Assembly: GCA_020744425.1 (NCBI GenBank)
Contig: JAGMUV010000002.1
Coordinates: 4,508,501-4,572,500, forward strand
From: Dactylonectria macrodidyma
Taxonomy: Eukaryota > Ascomycota > Sordariomycetes > Hypocreales > Nectriaceae
DNA length: 64,000 nt
Direction: 5' to 3'
Positions within the stretch are counted from its first letter, which is position 1, and each line of letters opens with the position of its first letter. This document shows, piece after piece, positions 45,922 to 57,012 of the stretch. Below the pieces are notes generated by a model. That model searched no databases and was not told the DNA's origin. It was given only the letters and a program-made list of their open reading frames with translations. A program made the translations under genes and the position numbers.

Positions 45922-46657
45922 GCTGGGCGAGGGGCGGGCAATTGCAGCGAGTGAGCGACCCAACCAGACTCTCTGGCGTAGGAGGAGGTTGCAAAAGAGA
46001 GAGTCTGGCGCTGTGAGAGAAGAGAGCGTGCGCGAGAGCGTGAGGGGGTTTGAGGGAGTGTCTATGCGGAGAGGATTGGCGATGGACAAAGACGCGAGAA
46101 GTCAAAGGCCTGGGGGAAGTCTCCAAGGCTGCAGTGACGAAATGGGAGCTGGAGCAAAACCCACAAGACACTGACTCGCGCACGGGCCATGTGAGCTCCT
46201 CAGGCCCGCAGCGGGTTTCTGTGCACATTTCGCACATGCTACGCGCTATCCCCGGTACGGCTAAAGTTTGGCGTCCCAGCTGGGAATAGCTCGCTTCTCC
46301 AGGTAGGTACGTACCCCTGTCGCCCACTCAGGTTGTCCACTCGGGTGCTTTGTGCCTATATCAGCCTCGAACATCCCCCAACTTCTCGAGTCTCTACGAA
46401 CAACGAGACTGCAACAGACGAAAATGAAATTGTGACACCAGGGTTGGACGGACAAGCGCATCCATTTCTTCTCCTCCCTGTTTTCATTCTTTCTTCTCTG
46501 CTCTTCTCACCCATCTTTCGCCAGATCATGAACCTGCTCTAGTCGTCCGTCATCTCTATCATTTCGCCAGCATAGAGCCCACAGTCCATCGCGGTGATTC
46601 AGAGTCGCATCCAACACATCCAATTCCTCCCGAATTACCAGCTCAGCTCTCGCCAAG
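45922..46657. promoter_or_regulatory. shared divergent promoter, TFIIF beta / Elongin A
   Basis: 736 bp between two start codons. It is pyrimidine-rich toward the Elongin A side (46470-46510). No gene lies inside. Shared control of both transcription factors is inference from layout. Confidence 0.5.
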
Positions 46658-47860
46658 ATGCCTGTCAAGTCCCTGATGGAGCTTGCCACCGCGGCGTGCA
46701 TCAAGAATATCCGCGAACTCGAAAGCGTTGGCGACTACCTTCCCTACGAAAACGTCCGCAACATCCTCTCAAGAGTCGACAACGCCCATCAGCTACGGCA
46801 GATCGAAATCAACTCCCCCCAAATCGATGGAGAGACGGGGGAGATATGGCTCAAGATCATCCAGCGCGACTTCCCGATGGAGTACAAAGCCACGGCATAC
46901 AAGCCGCCGAACCCCAGCAAGTGGTACCGCGTATGGGAGAGATACAAGAAGGACCACGACCAAGCCCTGCAGGAGAGCGAGGCGAAGCTCATGAATGCGC
47001 TGAATGGTCTAAAACAAACAAAGATTATGAACACGAGCAGGATCGTGGACAGGAAGCTGCTGCCTCGAGCCGGCCCAAAGCGAGGATGGGGAGGCCCGCG
47101 GGACCATACCACAACCACCCTCGCATTTGCCAGAGGCAGTCGTACCAAGACGGCCAACGGCGCCAGCGTCATGAGAAAGGTTCGGCGCGAGGTCAAGGAG
47201 ATTGCCAGCATCCACGGCGCACTGTCGAGGCCGGTTCGGGGCTCGGCAGCCCTGTCGCGACCAACCAAAGCTCCAGCGGCCATGGTCAACGACTACCGAA
47301 GAGCCGCCCAGCCTGTCTTTCGACCCACACCCAAGGAGGAGCTATCTTCGGCCGTGATGGAGCATGAAGAGCGAGCAACATTCATCTCGGATTCCGAGGA
47401 AGACGACAACGATGGCAATGAGCTATTCGACGAGGATGAGCCACCAGCTCGGGCTCCGGCCTCCAAGTCTGTCGCAAGGTCATCTGCCGCATCGCTTCTG
47501 AAAACGAGACCCGGGGCGTCGTCGAGTGCGTCCACCGCCAAGAATTACACGTCCCCTTCGACGAGTTCCGCGCCTAGGACCACCACCAAGCGTTCAGGGC
47601 TCCTATCAAACAGCTACAAATCCTCGGCGGCCAAGCCGCAAGTCACGACGAAAAGAGTCTCGGCGCCGCCAAGGCCTGCGTCATCGCCAGAGCCTTCCAA
47701 GCCAGCCCAGCGCCTCCCGCGGGATCCAACCTCTCCCCCTCCGGCACCTAGCCACCTATTATCTTCACCACCGCCCACAGACGCCCCAACGGCGTTGAAC
47801 GCGCAGCCGCGCAAAAGGAAGGCAGTGGACATATTCATGAAACGCAAGAAGAGAGCTTGA
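46658..47860 (+). CDS. Elongin A (RNA polymerase II elongation factor SIII subunit A)
   Basis: Single exon for 400 residues. The Elongin-A domain covers about residues 1-110: MPVKSLMELATAACIKNIRE, VGDYLPYENVRNILSRV, and WLKIIQRDFPMEYKATAYKP then PNPSKWYRVWERYKKDHDQA. The first helix has the SLxxL...C form of a BC-box that binds Elongin C. The rest is disordered, Ser/Thr/Pro/Ala-rich, with an acidic stretch (SDSEEDDNDGNELFDEDE) and a basic end (RKRKAVDIFMKRKKRA) that looks like a nuclear import signal. It acts with Elongin C in transcript elongation or in a ubiquitin ligase for stalled Rpb1. Confidence 0.9.
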   Translation: MPVKSLMELATAACIKNIRELESVGDYLPYENVRNILSRVDNAHQLRQIEINSPQIDGETGEIWLKIIQRDFPMEYKATAYKPPNPSKWYRVWERYKKDHDQALQESEAKLMNALNGLKQTKIMNTSRIVDRKLLPRAGPKRGWGGPRDHTTTTLAFARGSRTKTANGASVMRKVRREVKEIASIHGALSRPVRGSAALSRPTKAPAAMVNDYRRAAQPVFRPTPKEELSSAVMEHEERATFISDSEEDDNDGNELFDEDEPPARAPASKSVARSSAASLLKTRPGASSSASTAKNYTSPSTSSAPRTTTKRSGLLSNSYKSSAAKPQVTTKRVSAPPRPASSPEPSKPAQRLPRDPTSPPPAPSHLLSSPPPTDAPTALNAQPRKRKAVDIFMKRKKRA

Positions 47861-48527
47861 GGCTCCAACACGGAGACACACATCACATTGGCACCCCACT
47901 GTTGGGTAGCTGTCGGGAGGCGTTTTTTTTTCGAAAGTGATTGTCGGTTATTTTGGGCGCTTACGTTGGAGGAGTCTTATTGGCATTGGGAAATGGGTTG
48001 AAGCCTACGAATATTGACACGGATAGACATATACATGTGGCGAACAGCAGCCTGGGCATGGGTTTGGGCATGGGAACGGGAGGTAGCATATTGGCGATGT
48101 TCTGCGTACGGGTGACAAGAGCCTGTTGTTGGTGAAAGACACATGTGAAGTTTGATAGATAGCTGCGATTTGAATGCAAAAGACTGGAAGTCGCATCGTG
48201 ACCAACTTGCTCAGGCAACGTCCCCGGGGTATCATCAGTCCACACGTACGGACGGCCGAGACATGATCACACAAGGAGCGGCGCAGCAGCGATCCGTTTT
48301 TTGGCGTCACAAAACGTTTTGATCATCTTTCATCTCTGCACGAGTCTGAGACGCAGGTTCTGTAGTGCGTGCGCAAAATATCGTGAATGTCGTCCCGCCC
48401 AACGCCCGAAAATGCAGCATCCGCGGTTTCGTCGTGTCCTCCCCTTCTCCCTCCCTCTTCATTCCCACGCCCTCCGCCCAGCATCCGAGGGCTCTCGATT
48501 ATGTTCTCGGCGTCGTCGTCGCGGAAA
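47861..48527. other. convergent intergenic region
   Basis: 667 bp between the Elongin A and NEDD8 stops. GGGCATGGGTTTGGGCATGG direct repeat near 48053. No gene recognised. Confidence 0.55.
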
Positions 48528-48986
48528 TCAGCAGGCCATGGATCGTCCCCCCCTAAGGGCGAGGACGAGGTGCAGGGTGTCGCCGGCGACGAGGTTGTAC
48601 TCGGCGGCTGTCTTGTCGTCGGTCCTACAAGAGGGGGGGTTGTGTCAGTTTTGTAGGGATGAGGGGAGTTTTTGGTTTGAAGGTCGTACATTTGCTTGCC
48701 GCCGTGGATCAGACGCTGCTGGACGGGGGGGATGCCCTCCTTCTCCTCGACCTTTTCCTTGATCTGCGAGACCTGCGACGGGGGGCGGTCAATCTATCGT
48801 ATTCACCAGATCCCAAAGTCGATGGCTTTTGTTCCAGGGTATAGATACCTTGTAGTCCATCTCGATGTCGAGCTCAATCTCCTTTCCGGTCAGCGTTCGG
48901 ACCCTGCCAGGCAGCGTGTTAGCTCAAAGATTCGGGGTGTTTTGGCGGGCGAGAGAGCTGGAAGGGCGGCCGTACTTGATCAACAT
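48528..48986 (-). CDS. RUB1: NEDD8/RUB1 ubiquitin-like modifier precursor
   Basis: Four exons (48976-48986, 48849-48903, 48690-48772, 48528-48624) give 81 residues. The mature protein is 76 residues: [20 protein letters not shown] at the start, then [20 protein letters not shown], ending in LALRGG. A five-residue tail (RSMAC) must be removed by a processing protease before conjugation. NEDD8 modifies cullins and so switches on SCF-type ubiquitin ligases. A72, the residue that separates NEDD8 from ubiquitin (Arg there), is present in LALRGG. The first exon is only 11 nt. Introns are 72, 76 and 65 nt; intron 1 has an AGCTAAC branch site. Confidence 0.95.
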
Positions 48987-49518
48987 GACGGGCGGTTTTT
49001 TGTGGCTACGCGGGGTGGCAACGTCGGTTATGGGAGTTGAGTGAGGTCTGTTGCTTCGAGGATGTCAAGGTGTCAAAAGTACCCAGGTATGGTACGGTAT
49101 GGTATGGTACAAGTGGTAGATGCGGGTGCGCAAGGCTGATGCAGAGGAGGCAGCGATGGCGATGGGTGGGTTGGCTGACTGATTGATGGTGGGGTAGGCG
49201 GGGGGTTGATGGATGACCCATGGGATGATGGGTCTAGAAAGCGGGTAGAGCTGCTCATGCTAGGCCCAACCATACCATGATGACTATAGGCATTCAAGAC
49301 AATCAAATCAACCAAACTTACACACTAGGATATTATTTTAAAAGGGTTGGATGAGATGAGGTAGTCTTTGCTACCTGGTATTCCTAATAATACATTCCAT
49401 CCTCGCGGTAAACATACAGTGGAGATTTGCAGCAAACCCCGGGACACACCAACAGCTACCCCCCATTGCCTAATCGCTTAATTCCTCTCTTCCATCCCGT
49501 TTTCTTCTTCTCATTTCC
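48987..49518. other. intergenic between NEDD8 and PHB2
   Basis: 532 bp with NEDD8 promoter and PHB2 3' region. A GGTATGGTACGGTATGGTAT direct-repeat patch lies near 49087. No gene recognised. Confidence 0.55.
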
Positions 49519-50589
49519 TCAGTTGCTCTTATCCTGCGGCATCTCAAAGACATTGAGGCCCAGGCCCTCCGAGTCCAGCAGCAGCCGGTTCTTGGACCCG
49601 GACTCCTGCATCTGCTGGGCGATGAACCGCGCGTTCTCAATCTTCTTGAGCTCCACGTACGCCTTGTTCTTCTTGATGGCCTCTCCAATCAGCTCGGCTG
49701 ACCGCGCCTCACCCTGCGCCTTGACCACCATGGCCTGCTTCTCCTGCCGCGCCTTGTCGACGATGAAGGCCGCGCGCTGGGCCTCCTGCTGGGCCACCTG
49801 CTTGGCTTCGACAGCTGCCGTGAATTCGGGCGAGAAGGCGAGGTGCTGTGGTTGTCAGATATTAGCCGGATGACTCGGGAGGGGATCCAATTTTGGTGAT
49901 GACGAGGGGGGGAGGGAGTCATACAGTTAGGGAGACATCATCAAGAAGGATGTTGAACCGGGCAGCCCGTCGGGAGAGGTTCTCTCGCACCAGCTTGGCC
50001 ACCATCTCTCGCTGGGTGATGAGCTGGCTGGCGTTGAACTGGGCGACGACGCTCTTGAGCACCTCGTTGACAATCGAGGGCAACACTCGCTCGTCGTAGT
50101 CGGTACCCAGCGTTCGGTAGATCTGGGGCAGCGCCTCGATCCGGGGTCGGGAGAGCACACGGCAGGTGATGTTGACCATCTGGAGATCCTTGGTGCCGGT
50201 CAACGAGGCCACGTTGCGCGGCTTCGCTCGCACGTCGTAGACGATGGGCGTCTCGAACCAGGGGATGTTGATGTGTGTTCCTAGAAGCCGAGAGTCAGCT
50301 CTGATGCCCCGCGTGCCGACTCCTCCGAGGAAGCCTCCCTCTGCTCACCTTCGTTGTAGATCTCCTTGCTCACGCCGCTGAGCCTCTGGTACTTGATGGC
50401 GCGCTGACCACCGTCGACGTTGAAGAGCGAGTTGGACAGCAGATAGGCGCCGCCGGCCAGCAGGGCGCCGGCGATGAGGGCACCTCCAGCGGCTCCTCGG
50501 GGCATCTGAGGACCGCCACCTCGGCCGCCCGTCTGCTGCATCTGGCGAAGACGACGCATGGCCTCCTCCTGCCAGTTGTTCTGTGACAT
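49519..50589 (-). CDS. PHB2: prohibitin-2
   Basis: Three exons (50349-50589, 49925-50280, 49519-49845) give 307 residues. The membrane anchor is [20 protein letters not shown] (about 36-56). The PHB/SPFH domain follows ([60 protein letters not shown]). The C-terminal coiled coil includes [20 protein letters not shown] and [20 protein letters not shown]. With prohibitin-1 it forms large rings in the mitochondrial inner membrane that hold membrane proteins and the m-AAA protease. Introns are 68 and 79 nt. The Gly/Met-rich N-terminus is usual for fungal PHB2. Confidence 0.95.
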
Positions 50590-51353
50590 TCTAAGTTGAT
50601 TGGGATGTTGGCCTTGGGGAAGCGAGTCGAGATGCCGCGAGGGGTGACGTGGGTGTATTTTTCTTAGCGGTCGTGGGCTCGGTCGAGGTGATGGCGTCGA
50701 AGCTGCTCGATGAAGCTTGTCGTCGATGGGTCCCGTTTTTTCCACCCTTCGGCGGTTCCCGTGTCGTGACCCGCCCCTAGGTCTCCGCCCGCCAATACCG
50801 AATGGCCTACCCTACAGCCTAAATCACCTCTCCCAACACCGGCATTTCTCATCCACAGAACACATTTGCTACGGATGGGACAGATGATCAAAGCCAAGGG
50901 TTTGTATTTATTTTTCGAATTGATGTGTGCGTGATGTCTTCTCTAGTTCACTCCTCGGTAAACCATGATTCTTCTTTCTTCATCAACATGTATTGTACTT
51001 TGAGCTCTCTCACTATTTAGGGATTGTGTCTTGCATTTCATACACCTCCTTATTTTCCACTTCGCCATCTACATTCCACGAACATCTACGTTCGACACTA
51101 TTTCAACACTATTCCAAGTACATAGCATGATAACCAAACCCCGTTCGCCAGCCAAGGGGTATCTTTCCTGCTCGAAACGAGCACATGACAGCTAAGCCTC
51201 CATCAACATAAAGGACATTACCCATCCATGCCTATTAACCAAGCCTCCCACCATGAACCCAAAACAACTATCAATCATCTCTACATATTTTGCTGAGAGA
51301 GTGTGCATATAGACAAAGGAGATCCACCAGGAGTGTCAAACTCCGCTTTTCGA
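50590..51353. other. intergenic, no gene recognised
   Basis: 764 bp with PHB2 promoter and the 3' region of the methyltransferase-domain gene. Confidence 0.55.
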
Positions 51354-54317
51354 TCAGTTCCCCAGAACGATCTTGATAACCTCGGTGCCGGCCTTGGGCT
51401 TTCTGGCGTAGCCGTTGAGCATTCTGAATCCAGATTTGCAGTTGCGGCCTTCTTCAATCACCGCGGGGACACCCTCAAGGCACTTGCCAGCCTCCTCCAT
51501 GGCAGCACCAGTGGTCACCGTGTCGGCCAGCCGTAGCTCGCCTGAGACCTTCTCCATCTCGCAACGAAGGAGCCATCGCTCCCAACTCCATCCACCGACA
51601 ATGCTGCACACACCTGCAATGTCATTGCTACTCCCCATAGTCATGGCTTGAAGCTGACAGGTCTTGATGTCCTGTCCATCAGGGCTGTCCTTCAGTGGTG
51701 GCGTGGGGGGCTTGAGATAGCTTCGCTTGGCACCCATGGGCAGGCACATCCAGGCACGTCGGACATCCTGGAAGCCAGCTCGATTGAGACGGCTCAACCA
51801 CAACTTGGTCGGGTTGGGGTCATAGCCGAGGGTCTTGAGAGAGAAACCAAATTCCACGCTCTTAGCAAGACCAGCTGGTCCAGCGTTGATAATATCAGAG
51901 TCGAGAAGCGAAAACTCGAGGTAGCCTCCGGGCTTCAACACACGCATACACTCCTTGAGGCAGCTGTTCCACTCGTCCTCGCCGTTCTCGCCAACATACT
52001 TGAGCATGCTGTGAAGCTCCCTAGCGGAGATGAGATCAAACTGGTTGTCGGCAAACGGGAGACGAACCAATCGCTCAACTGCCACCTGGCGGTGATTGGG
52101 GGGACCGCGGATGTTAGAGTTGGAGAGCTGGCGGATATTCTTGGTAGTGACCGTGTAGACCTTGGTGTTGGGGAACTGGAGGGCGCAGTGCCATGCCCAG
52201 TCGCAAGCAGATTGTCCACCAAGATCGAGGATTCTGGCGCGGTCGCGGGTCAAACCGTCTTTGCCAGGAGCCATGCGGGAGAGGCGAGCGAGGCGCTTGG
52301 TGACCGGCGCGGAAATCAGACGGCCGCCGTTGAGCATCTTGATAGCAGCGACATGCCAGGTCGAGACCATCATCTGGTTCATGGCTTCCACCTCCTTCTC
52401 ATGACGCAGCTTCTCGGGGTCATCGGTCAAGACGTCATCGCCACGGGCGACATTGGAGCTGAGTCGCTTCTTGGCAGATTGGGGAACAACGCTGAGCTGG
52501 TACTTTCCGAGGAGCTGGTTTCGGTGGGATTCACGGAGTGAAACTCGCTGCCCCTGAAGAGCCTCAAAGCGGGCCAGCTGGTGAACAAACACATCCTGGC
52601 GTTGAGTTCGGATGATGTAGTCCTGGAAGGCGCGATAGTATGCCGACTCCTGACGCGCAAGTTTGGAGGGGAGACGCTTTGGCTGGTTAGAGGCGGAGAC
52701 GAGGTTGGAGAAGCGGACCGTCTTCTTTCGAGTGAGCTGGCCCAATTCAGGCTGGAGCTCGGGCTGGGGCTCGGCCTTGACCCCCTTGACCTCTTCTTCT
52801 TCTTCGACTTCGGTGATGGTGTCCAATGAACCGTCATCCTTAGAAGTTTCGTCGTCAATGGGCCGAAGATATGATCGCTGAGCCATGAGCCATAGTTCAG
52901 TGCGATCAAGGTTTCCAAGTGCCTCCAGCTGCTGCTTTCGAGCATAGTTGGGATCGTAGTCGACAACAATCTCAGCTGGAGCGTCCTCGGCCTCCGGAGA
53001 GGCTGGTGGCTTGACTGTCTCGTTGGAGGAGTCGGTGTTTCTGTGCTCAATGACGGGGCGAGCAGTAGGCATGTCGTCATCGAGATCGTCCGCACGCACC
53101 TCGAGAACCTGCTCAACCACCTGCGGCTCTGTGGGAGCGGGCGTGAACTTGACATTCCTGTAAAAGTCTTCGACGATTTCCTTGCGTCTGGGTAGAGGCA
53201 GGGCCGGGGTGGCATCTGCATTCCAGGGGCACCTGTAGAACTGCTCTGCAGTCGTAGAGGTAGGAGGGGGTAGATCCTCGGGGGACATGGAAGGCATGTG
53301 CCAGGTGTTTCGAGTCCGGGGAGAGAGTCCGGAAAAGAAACCTCCCGGTGAGGGGATGTCAAGCTTGGTCAATTCAGCCAACGACTGACGATGCTGGTTT
53401 GTGGCGAGGGACGTGCTCCGGGTGAGAAGTGGCTTGAGGATACTAACGGGCCGCCTGTAGCTTTGCTGCATCTCGGGAACAGGATGCAATTGTGCGGGTG
53501 GCTGAGGCACCTCGATGACTTGAGCAGGCTGCTCATGAGGGTCCTCGCCGGTTGACAAGGCATGGAGCGTCGCTAGAGCATCAGGCTGAAGCTGCACACC
53601 TGCCCAGGCCTCCTCTGTGGTGATCTCCTCGTTTCCGATGATGGGCGTTGGCGGGGCACTCATAGCAGCGAGCTGCTCGGAGGTCAAGCTACCATCGAGT
53701 GAGGGAGGAGCCGAGATGGTTGGGATTTCCACGGCTTGTTGCAGGTCCATGAACTCCACCTGGGCTGGAGACATGGGAAACTGAAGAGACGGGGTAATTG
53801 GGACCGGAGAAGACAGCTTCTTCAGTTCGTCAACTGCAGACCACGAATCGGTTGGGTTCTCGCGGTTCGCGGGGATGACCAGTGGAGTGGGCTGCTTGGC
53901 TGAGGCCAGCCTCGACCGAGCAGATGCCATTCGCGCCGGCATCTTGGACAGCGCATCATCTACCTCCTCTTCCGAGACATCGTAGAGGTCTTCGAATTCG
54001 GTGGCCTCTGTGGCGACGCTGGCGCGGTTCCACGGGTTGCTGGATGTTGCGGGAGAGGTATCGGCGGAGTCGGCTGACGGCGACGAGGGGAGGACTGGGG
54101 CGGAGAGATAGTGCATCCCTCGGGGCGTTGGGAAGTGATCGCTCATCGGAGACAACCAAGCGTTGATCTTGAGCTCGGCGCGCCTGCCCCTTTGCTCATG
54201 GTGGCCTCGACCATCTTCACTCTCCTCCTCAATTATTGGATTAAGATTCCGGCGTTGTCTTCGAGCCAGCGAAGACTCCGGGGAGTTGTATCTGGGGATG
54301 CGAAGAGCGTCAGCCAT
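51354..54317 (-). CDS. large protein with C-terminal SAM methyltransferase domain
   Basis: A single uninterrupted exon for 987 residues from the ATG at 54317; the open frame extends 20 codons further but without an ATG. The first 600 residues are disordered, Ser/Pro/Glu-rich (LARRQRRNLNPIIEEESEDG). From about 640 a class-I methyltransferase appears: motif I ILDLGGQSACDWAWHCALQ near residue 695, LVRLPFADNQFDLISAREL, and the post-motif LKECMRVLKPGGYLEFSLLD. Similar fungal proteins are known only as methyltransferase-domain proteins, and the substrate is unknown. There is no signal peptide. The length and disordered arm suggest a regulatory or nuclear role rather than a metabolic enzyme; that is inference. 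Confidence 0.85.
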   Translation of the reverse strand: MADALRIPRYNSPESSLARRQRRNLNPIIEEESEDGRGHHEQRGRRAELKINAWLSPMSDHFPTPRGMHYLSAPVLPSSPSADSADTSPATSSNPWNRASVATEATEFEDLYDVSEEEVDDALSKMPARMASARSRLASAKQPTPLVIPANRENPTDSWSAVDELKKLSSPVPITPSLQFPMSPAQVEFMDLQQAVEIPTISAPPSLDGSLTSEQLAAMSAPPTPIIGNEEITTEEAWAGVQLQPDALATLHALSTGEDPHEQPAQVIEVPQPPAQLHPVPEMQQSYRRPVSILKPLLTRSTSLATNQHRQSLAELTKLDIPSPGGFFSGLSPRTRNTWHMPSMSPEDLPPPTSTTAEQFYRCPWNADATPALPLPRRKEIVEDFYRNVKFTPAPTEPQVVEQVLEVRADDLDDDMPTARPVIEHRNTDSSNETVKPPASPEAEDAPAEIVVDYDPNYARKQQLEALGNLDRTELWLMAQRSYLRPIDDETSKDDGSLDTITEVEEEEEVKGVKAEPQPELQPELGQLTRKKTVRFSNLVSASNQPKRLPSKLARQESAYYRAFQDYIIRTQRQDVFVHQLARFEALQGQRVSLRESHRNQLLGKYQLSVVPQSAKKRLSSNVARGDDVLTDDPEKLRHEKEVEAMNQMMVSTWHVAAIKMLNGGRLISAPVTKRLARLSRMAPGKDGLTRDRARILDLGGQSACDWAWHCALQFPNTKVYTVTTKNIRQLSNSNIRGPPNHRQVAVERLVRLPFADNQFDLISARELHSMLKYVGENGEDEWNSCLKECMRVLKPGGYLEFSLLDSDIINAGPAGLAKSVEFGFSLKTLGYDPNPTKLWLSRLNRAGFQDVRRAWMCLPMGAKRSYLKPPTPPLKDSPDGQDIKTCQLQAMTMGSSNDIAGVCSIVGGWSWERWLLRCEMEKVSGELRLADTVTTGAAMEEAGKCLEGVPAVIEEGRNCKSGFRMLNGYARKPKAGTEVIKIVLGN

Positions 54318-55940
54318 GGCGCGCGAATACCAGATATTCCTGAATATCGGACTGCAGCCGCGGCGGCTAAGACGCAAAGCTGGTGGTGAAAAGGGTATTA
54401 GTGAGAAGCTGTAATGGATGTTCGACGACCGGCGTCGAGAGTATTATTAGTAAGTATAAACGATGGGATGCTTCGATCAACGAAAGCCTCTATTAGTGGT
54501 TTGCAACGAACAGCGTAATAGCGAGAGATTGAAGAAGGGAATGCGGAGCAAGAGGCCAGGCTTCCGGCCGGGGACTGGCAAAGTCTTAAAAGATGGCCGG
54601 GACGAGTGGCCAGGAAGGACTCCAGGAGCGGGTATGCGGTGGGCAACTGCAGACTACAGTCACATAGTGGCACTCGAAAGCCATGTCAAGAACCCATGCG
54701 CGCGTCCACAAGCGCATCTTGGTGGGTCGATGCAGAGACGGACTCGGATTGACTTGGCCGGATGGGGCGAAGCGGAGGCTGGCTAAGACATGATGAGCGC
54801 CTCTTGAAGGAGCTGACTGGCAAACAGGCAAGCAGGTTGGCTATCCGCATGGTGTTGGGCAATGCTGGGGGGCCGGATTCAGGCCTGGCGGCTGGTGAAG
54901 GTGCGTGAAGTGCGTGAAGGAAGTGGGATGGTAGCCTGCATAGCCGTTCTGGCTGTATCCACTATTGAGCGACTAGCTAAAGCTATGGCCCAATCAACGA
55001 GGTCATCGCCATGCAGCTCGTGCTTCTATATTTGGGTGACAGCGGTGGGATGGAGCAACATGGCAGGGCAGCATGGCGACTGGCTGGCGCGCGCGAAGCT
55101 GCGAAAGTGAGGCCCTCTGATTGGGTCCATAGTGTAGGGGTGCGACCAATCGTCGAGTTGCACTCTATGCCGGCGGTTAACATGCTTCTTGGCTCGCATG
55201 TCTCCAGTTCCTCCAAGGCGGTGCGGCTTGTGATATCGCTCTCAAGGCGCATGACCAGACAGGGCGACGGGACAATGAGAAGGATGAATTAACACAAATC
55301 ATGCAACAAGCCCGACCTACAGCGGCCGGTTCGACCCCGAACGTCATCAGCGTTTGGGTTGCGGGAGTGGGGGCGAGAACTGGTGGAGGAAATGCCACCT
55401 CCAGTGATTGAGTCTGTTTGGGCGGCCACATCGATCGACGCTTTGAGGACGGCAAGCGCTAACAAACGGGAAAGTGGTTTTCGCAGGGTGCCATCAGGCC
55501 GGATCTAGAATCAATAGTTCCGGAGGGAAAACGGGCGGGTAGATGCATAGACACAGATGCGCCGCAGCCTGCAGTATCACTATTAAGATGACGGAGCTTT
55601 TTGGTTGTGTTTGCAAGGTGCGCGTAGGTGAAATAGTGGGCTGGCGGCGGCTAGCAGCCAGGTCAGTTTGAATTGAGAAAGTTGGCGGGCCAGGTATTGC
55701 TGCCTTAGACAGAAAACAGGAACCGGGTCATGCCCGACCGGGCGACAGGTTCCTCGTGCCTCAGGCCCGAACGGCCCCGCTACCCGCTCTGCTCCCAGCC
55801 GGTTGCTCGCTGGGCTGGCAGCACCTGCAAGCCCCTCCATGAATTTTACCCCGCCATGGGTTGACCATTCTGGCACGCGTCTCGCCATCCAAAAGAGCTT
55901 CCCCTACACCACGTCTAAGTCTGCACATATATATACAGCC
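54318..55940. other. 1.6-kb divergent intergenic region
   Basis: It lies between the methyltransferase-domain gene and TMA22. Short frames on both strands show no domains. No gene supported. Confidence 0.55.
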
Positions 55941-56824
55941 ATGGCAGACACAGAACAGCCCGAGGGTGAGCCCCAGGGCCGCCACGTACTATACTGCGGA
56001 GGTGCGTTTTTCTATTCTCTCCTTCTGGCACTTTGTCCCCGGCTGTCTGCCCTCTAGCCTGACTGAATTCTAACGTTGTCCAGTTTGCACTTTGCCCCCC
56101 GAGGTTCGCTCCCCCACATGTCCTCCCTCCCCCCGCGCGAGTCCGATCCCCGAAGCTTAACGATGGCCAAGTAGTACTGCGAGTATGGCGGCACTGTCAA
56201 GAAATGTCAGGAATGGCTACAGAAGAACGAGCCGGCCAAGTACGACCAGATTTGGTCTGCAGGTGCGAAACAAACCCCCCGGTCCTCCTAGGCGCATAAC
56301 ACCTCGGGATTAAACACCTAGTAACACACATTCCGCAGAGGCCCTAGAGGCTGCCACCGCTTCGCTCTCCGTCGAGGCCCAGAAGCGAGCCGCCAAGGAC
56401 GCCCAGAAGAAGACGGCAAAAGCCGAGGCCGCTGAGGCCAAGCAGAATGAAAAACTTGCAAAGAGCATGATCACCATCAAGCGGATCGAGCGAAACAAGA
56501 AGAAATACGTCACGGCCGTGATTGGTCTCGAGCTGTTTGGGCTGGAGCTGAAGAAGGTAGGCCACTTAAAGCCTCATGGCACAATCCGCTTCTAGGAGAG
56601 GCACTTGCTAACTCGCCCCTCAGGTTGCCAAGGACCTCGGAAAGAAATTCGCGACTGGGTCCTCAGTGACCAAGCTTCCCAGTGGAGGAGAGGAAATTGT
56701 CGTGCAGGGTGATGTCAGTGACGAGATTGAGGAGTTTTTGGTTGAAAAGTACAAAGAGATACCTGAGGATCACATTGAGCTTGTCGAGGACAAGAAAAAG
56801 AAGAAGGCGGCTCCCCCACCATAG
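55941..56824 (+). CDS. TMA22: Tma22/DENR translation reinitiation-recycling factor
   Basis: Five exons (55941-56001, 56084-56103, 56175-56262, 56339-56556, 56624-56824) give 195 residues. The N-terminal zinc-binding part has C19-x2-C22, C29 and C38 (LYCGVCTLPPEYCEYGG). A charged helix follows (EAEAAEAKQNEKL-like). The C-terminal SUI1/eIF1-type domain reads ITIKRIERNKKKYVTAVIGL then LPSGGEEIVVQGDVSDEIEE. Tma22 pairs with Tma20/MCT-1 and removes tRNA and mRNA from 40S subunits after termination. Exon 2 is a 20-nt microexon that carries only VCTLPPE. Introns are 82, 71, 76 and 67 nt. Confidence 0.93.
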
Positions 56825-57012
56825 ACGAGTGTAGATAACGCATTCATCGTTGCTATGGCCTAACTTGATGTTTAAATGCTCATATACTCCTGTCCCTGGC
56901 ACGTATCCACTGCCAATTAACCCAAACCAGACTCTGTCCTAGTCATCCTATCCTGATAACGCCGTTCATGAGAGAGAACAAAAACACACACATTCTCATC
57001 AAATACCCAGCT

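Noticed and set aside
51648..52541. 297-codon frame opposite the methyltransferase-domain gene
   Set aside because: Lies wholly inside a convincing coding exon on the other strand and has no recognisable fold.
52427..53362. 311-codon frame, same strand, shifted, in the methyltransferase-domain gene
   Set aside because: Product is a Ser/Pro/Arg low-complexity shadow of the true frame.
55325..55345. B-box-like GGTTCGACCCC
   Set aside because: Flanks cannot form a T-stem and no A-box lies at the right distance.
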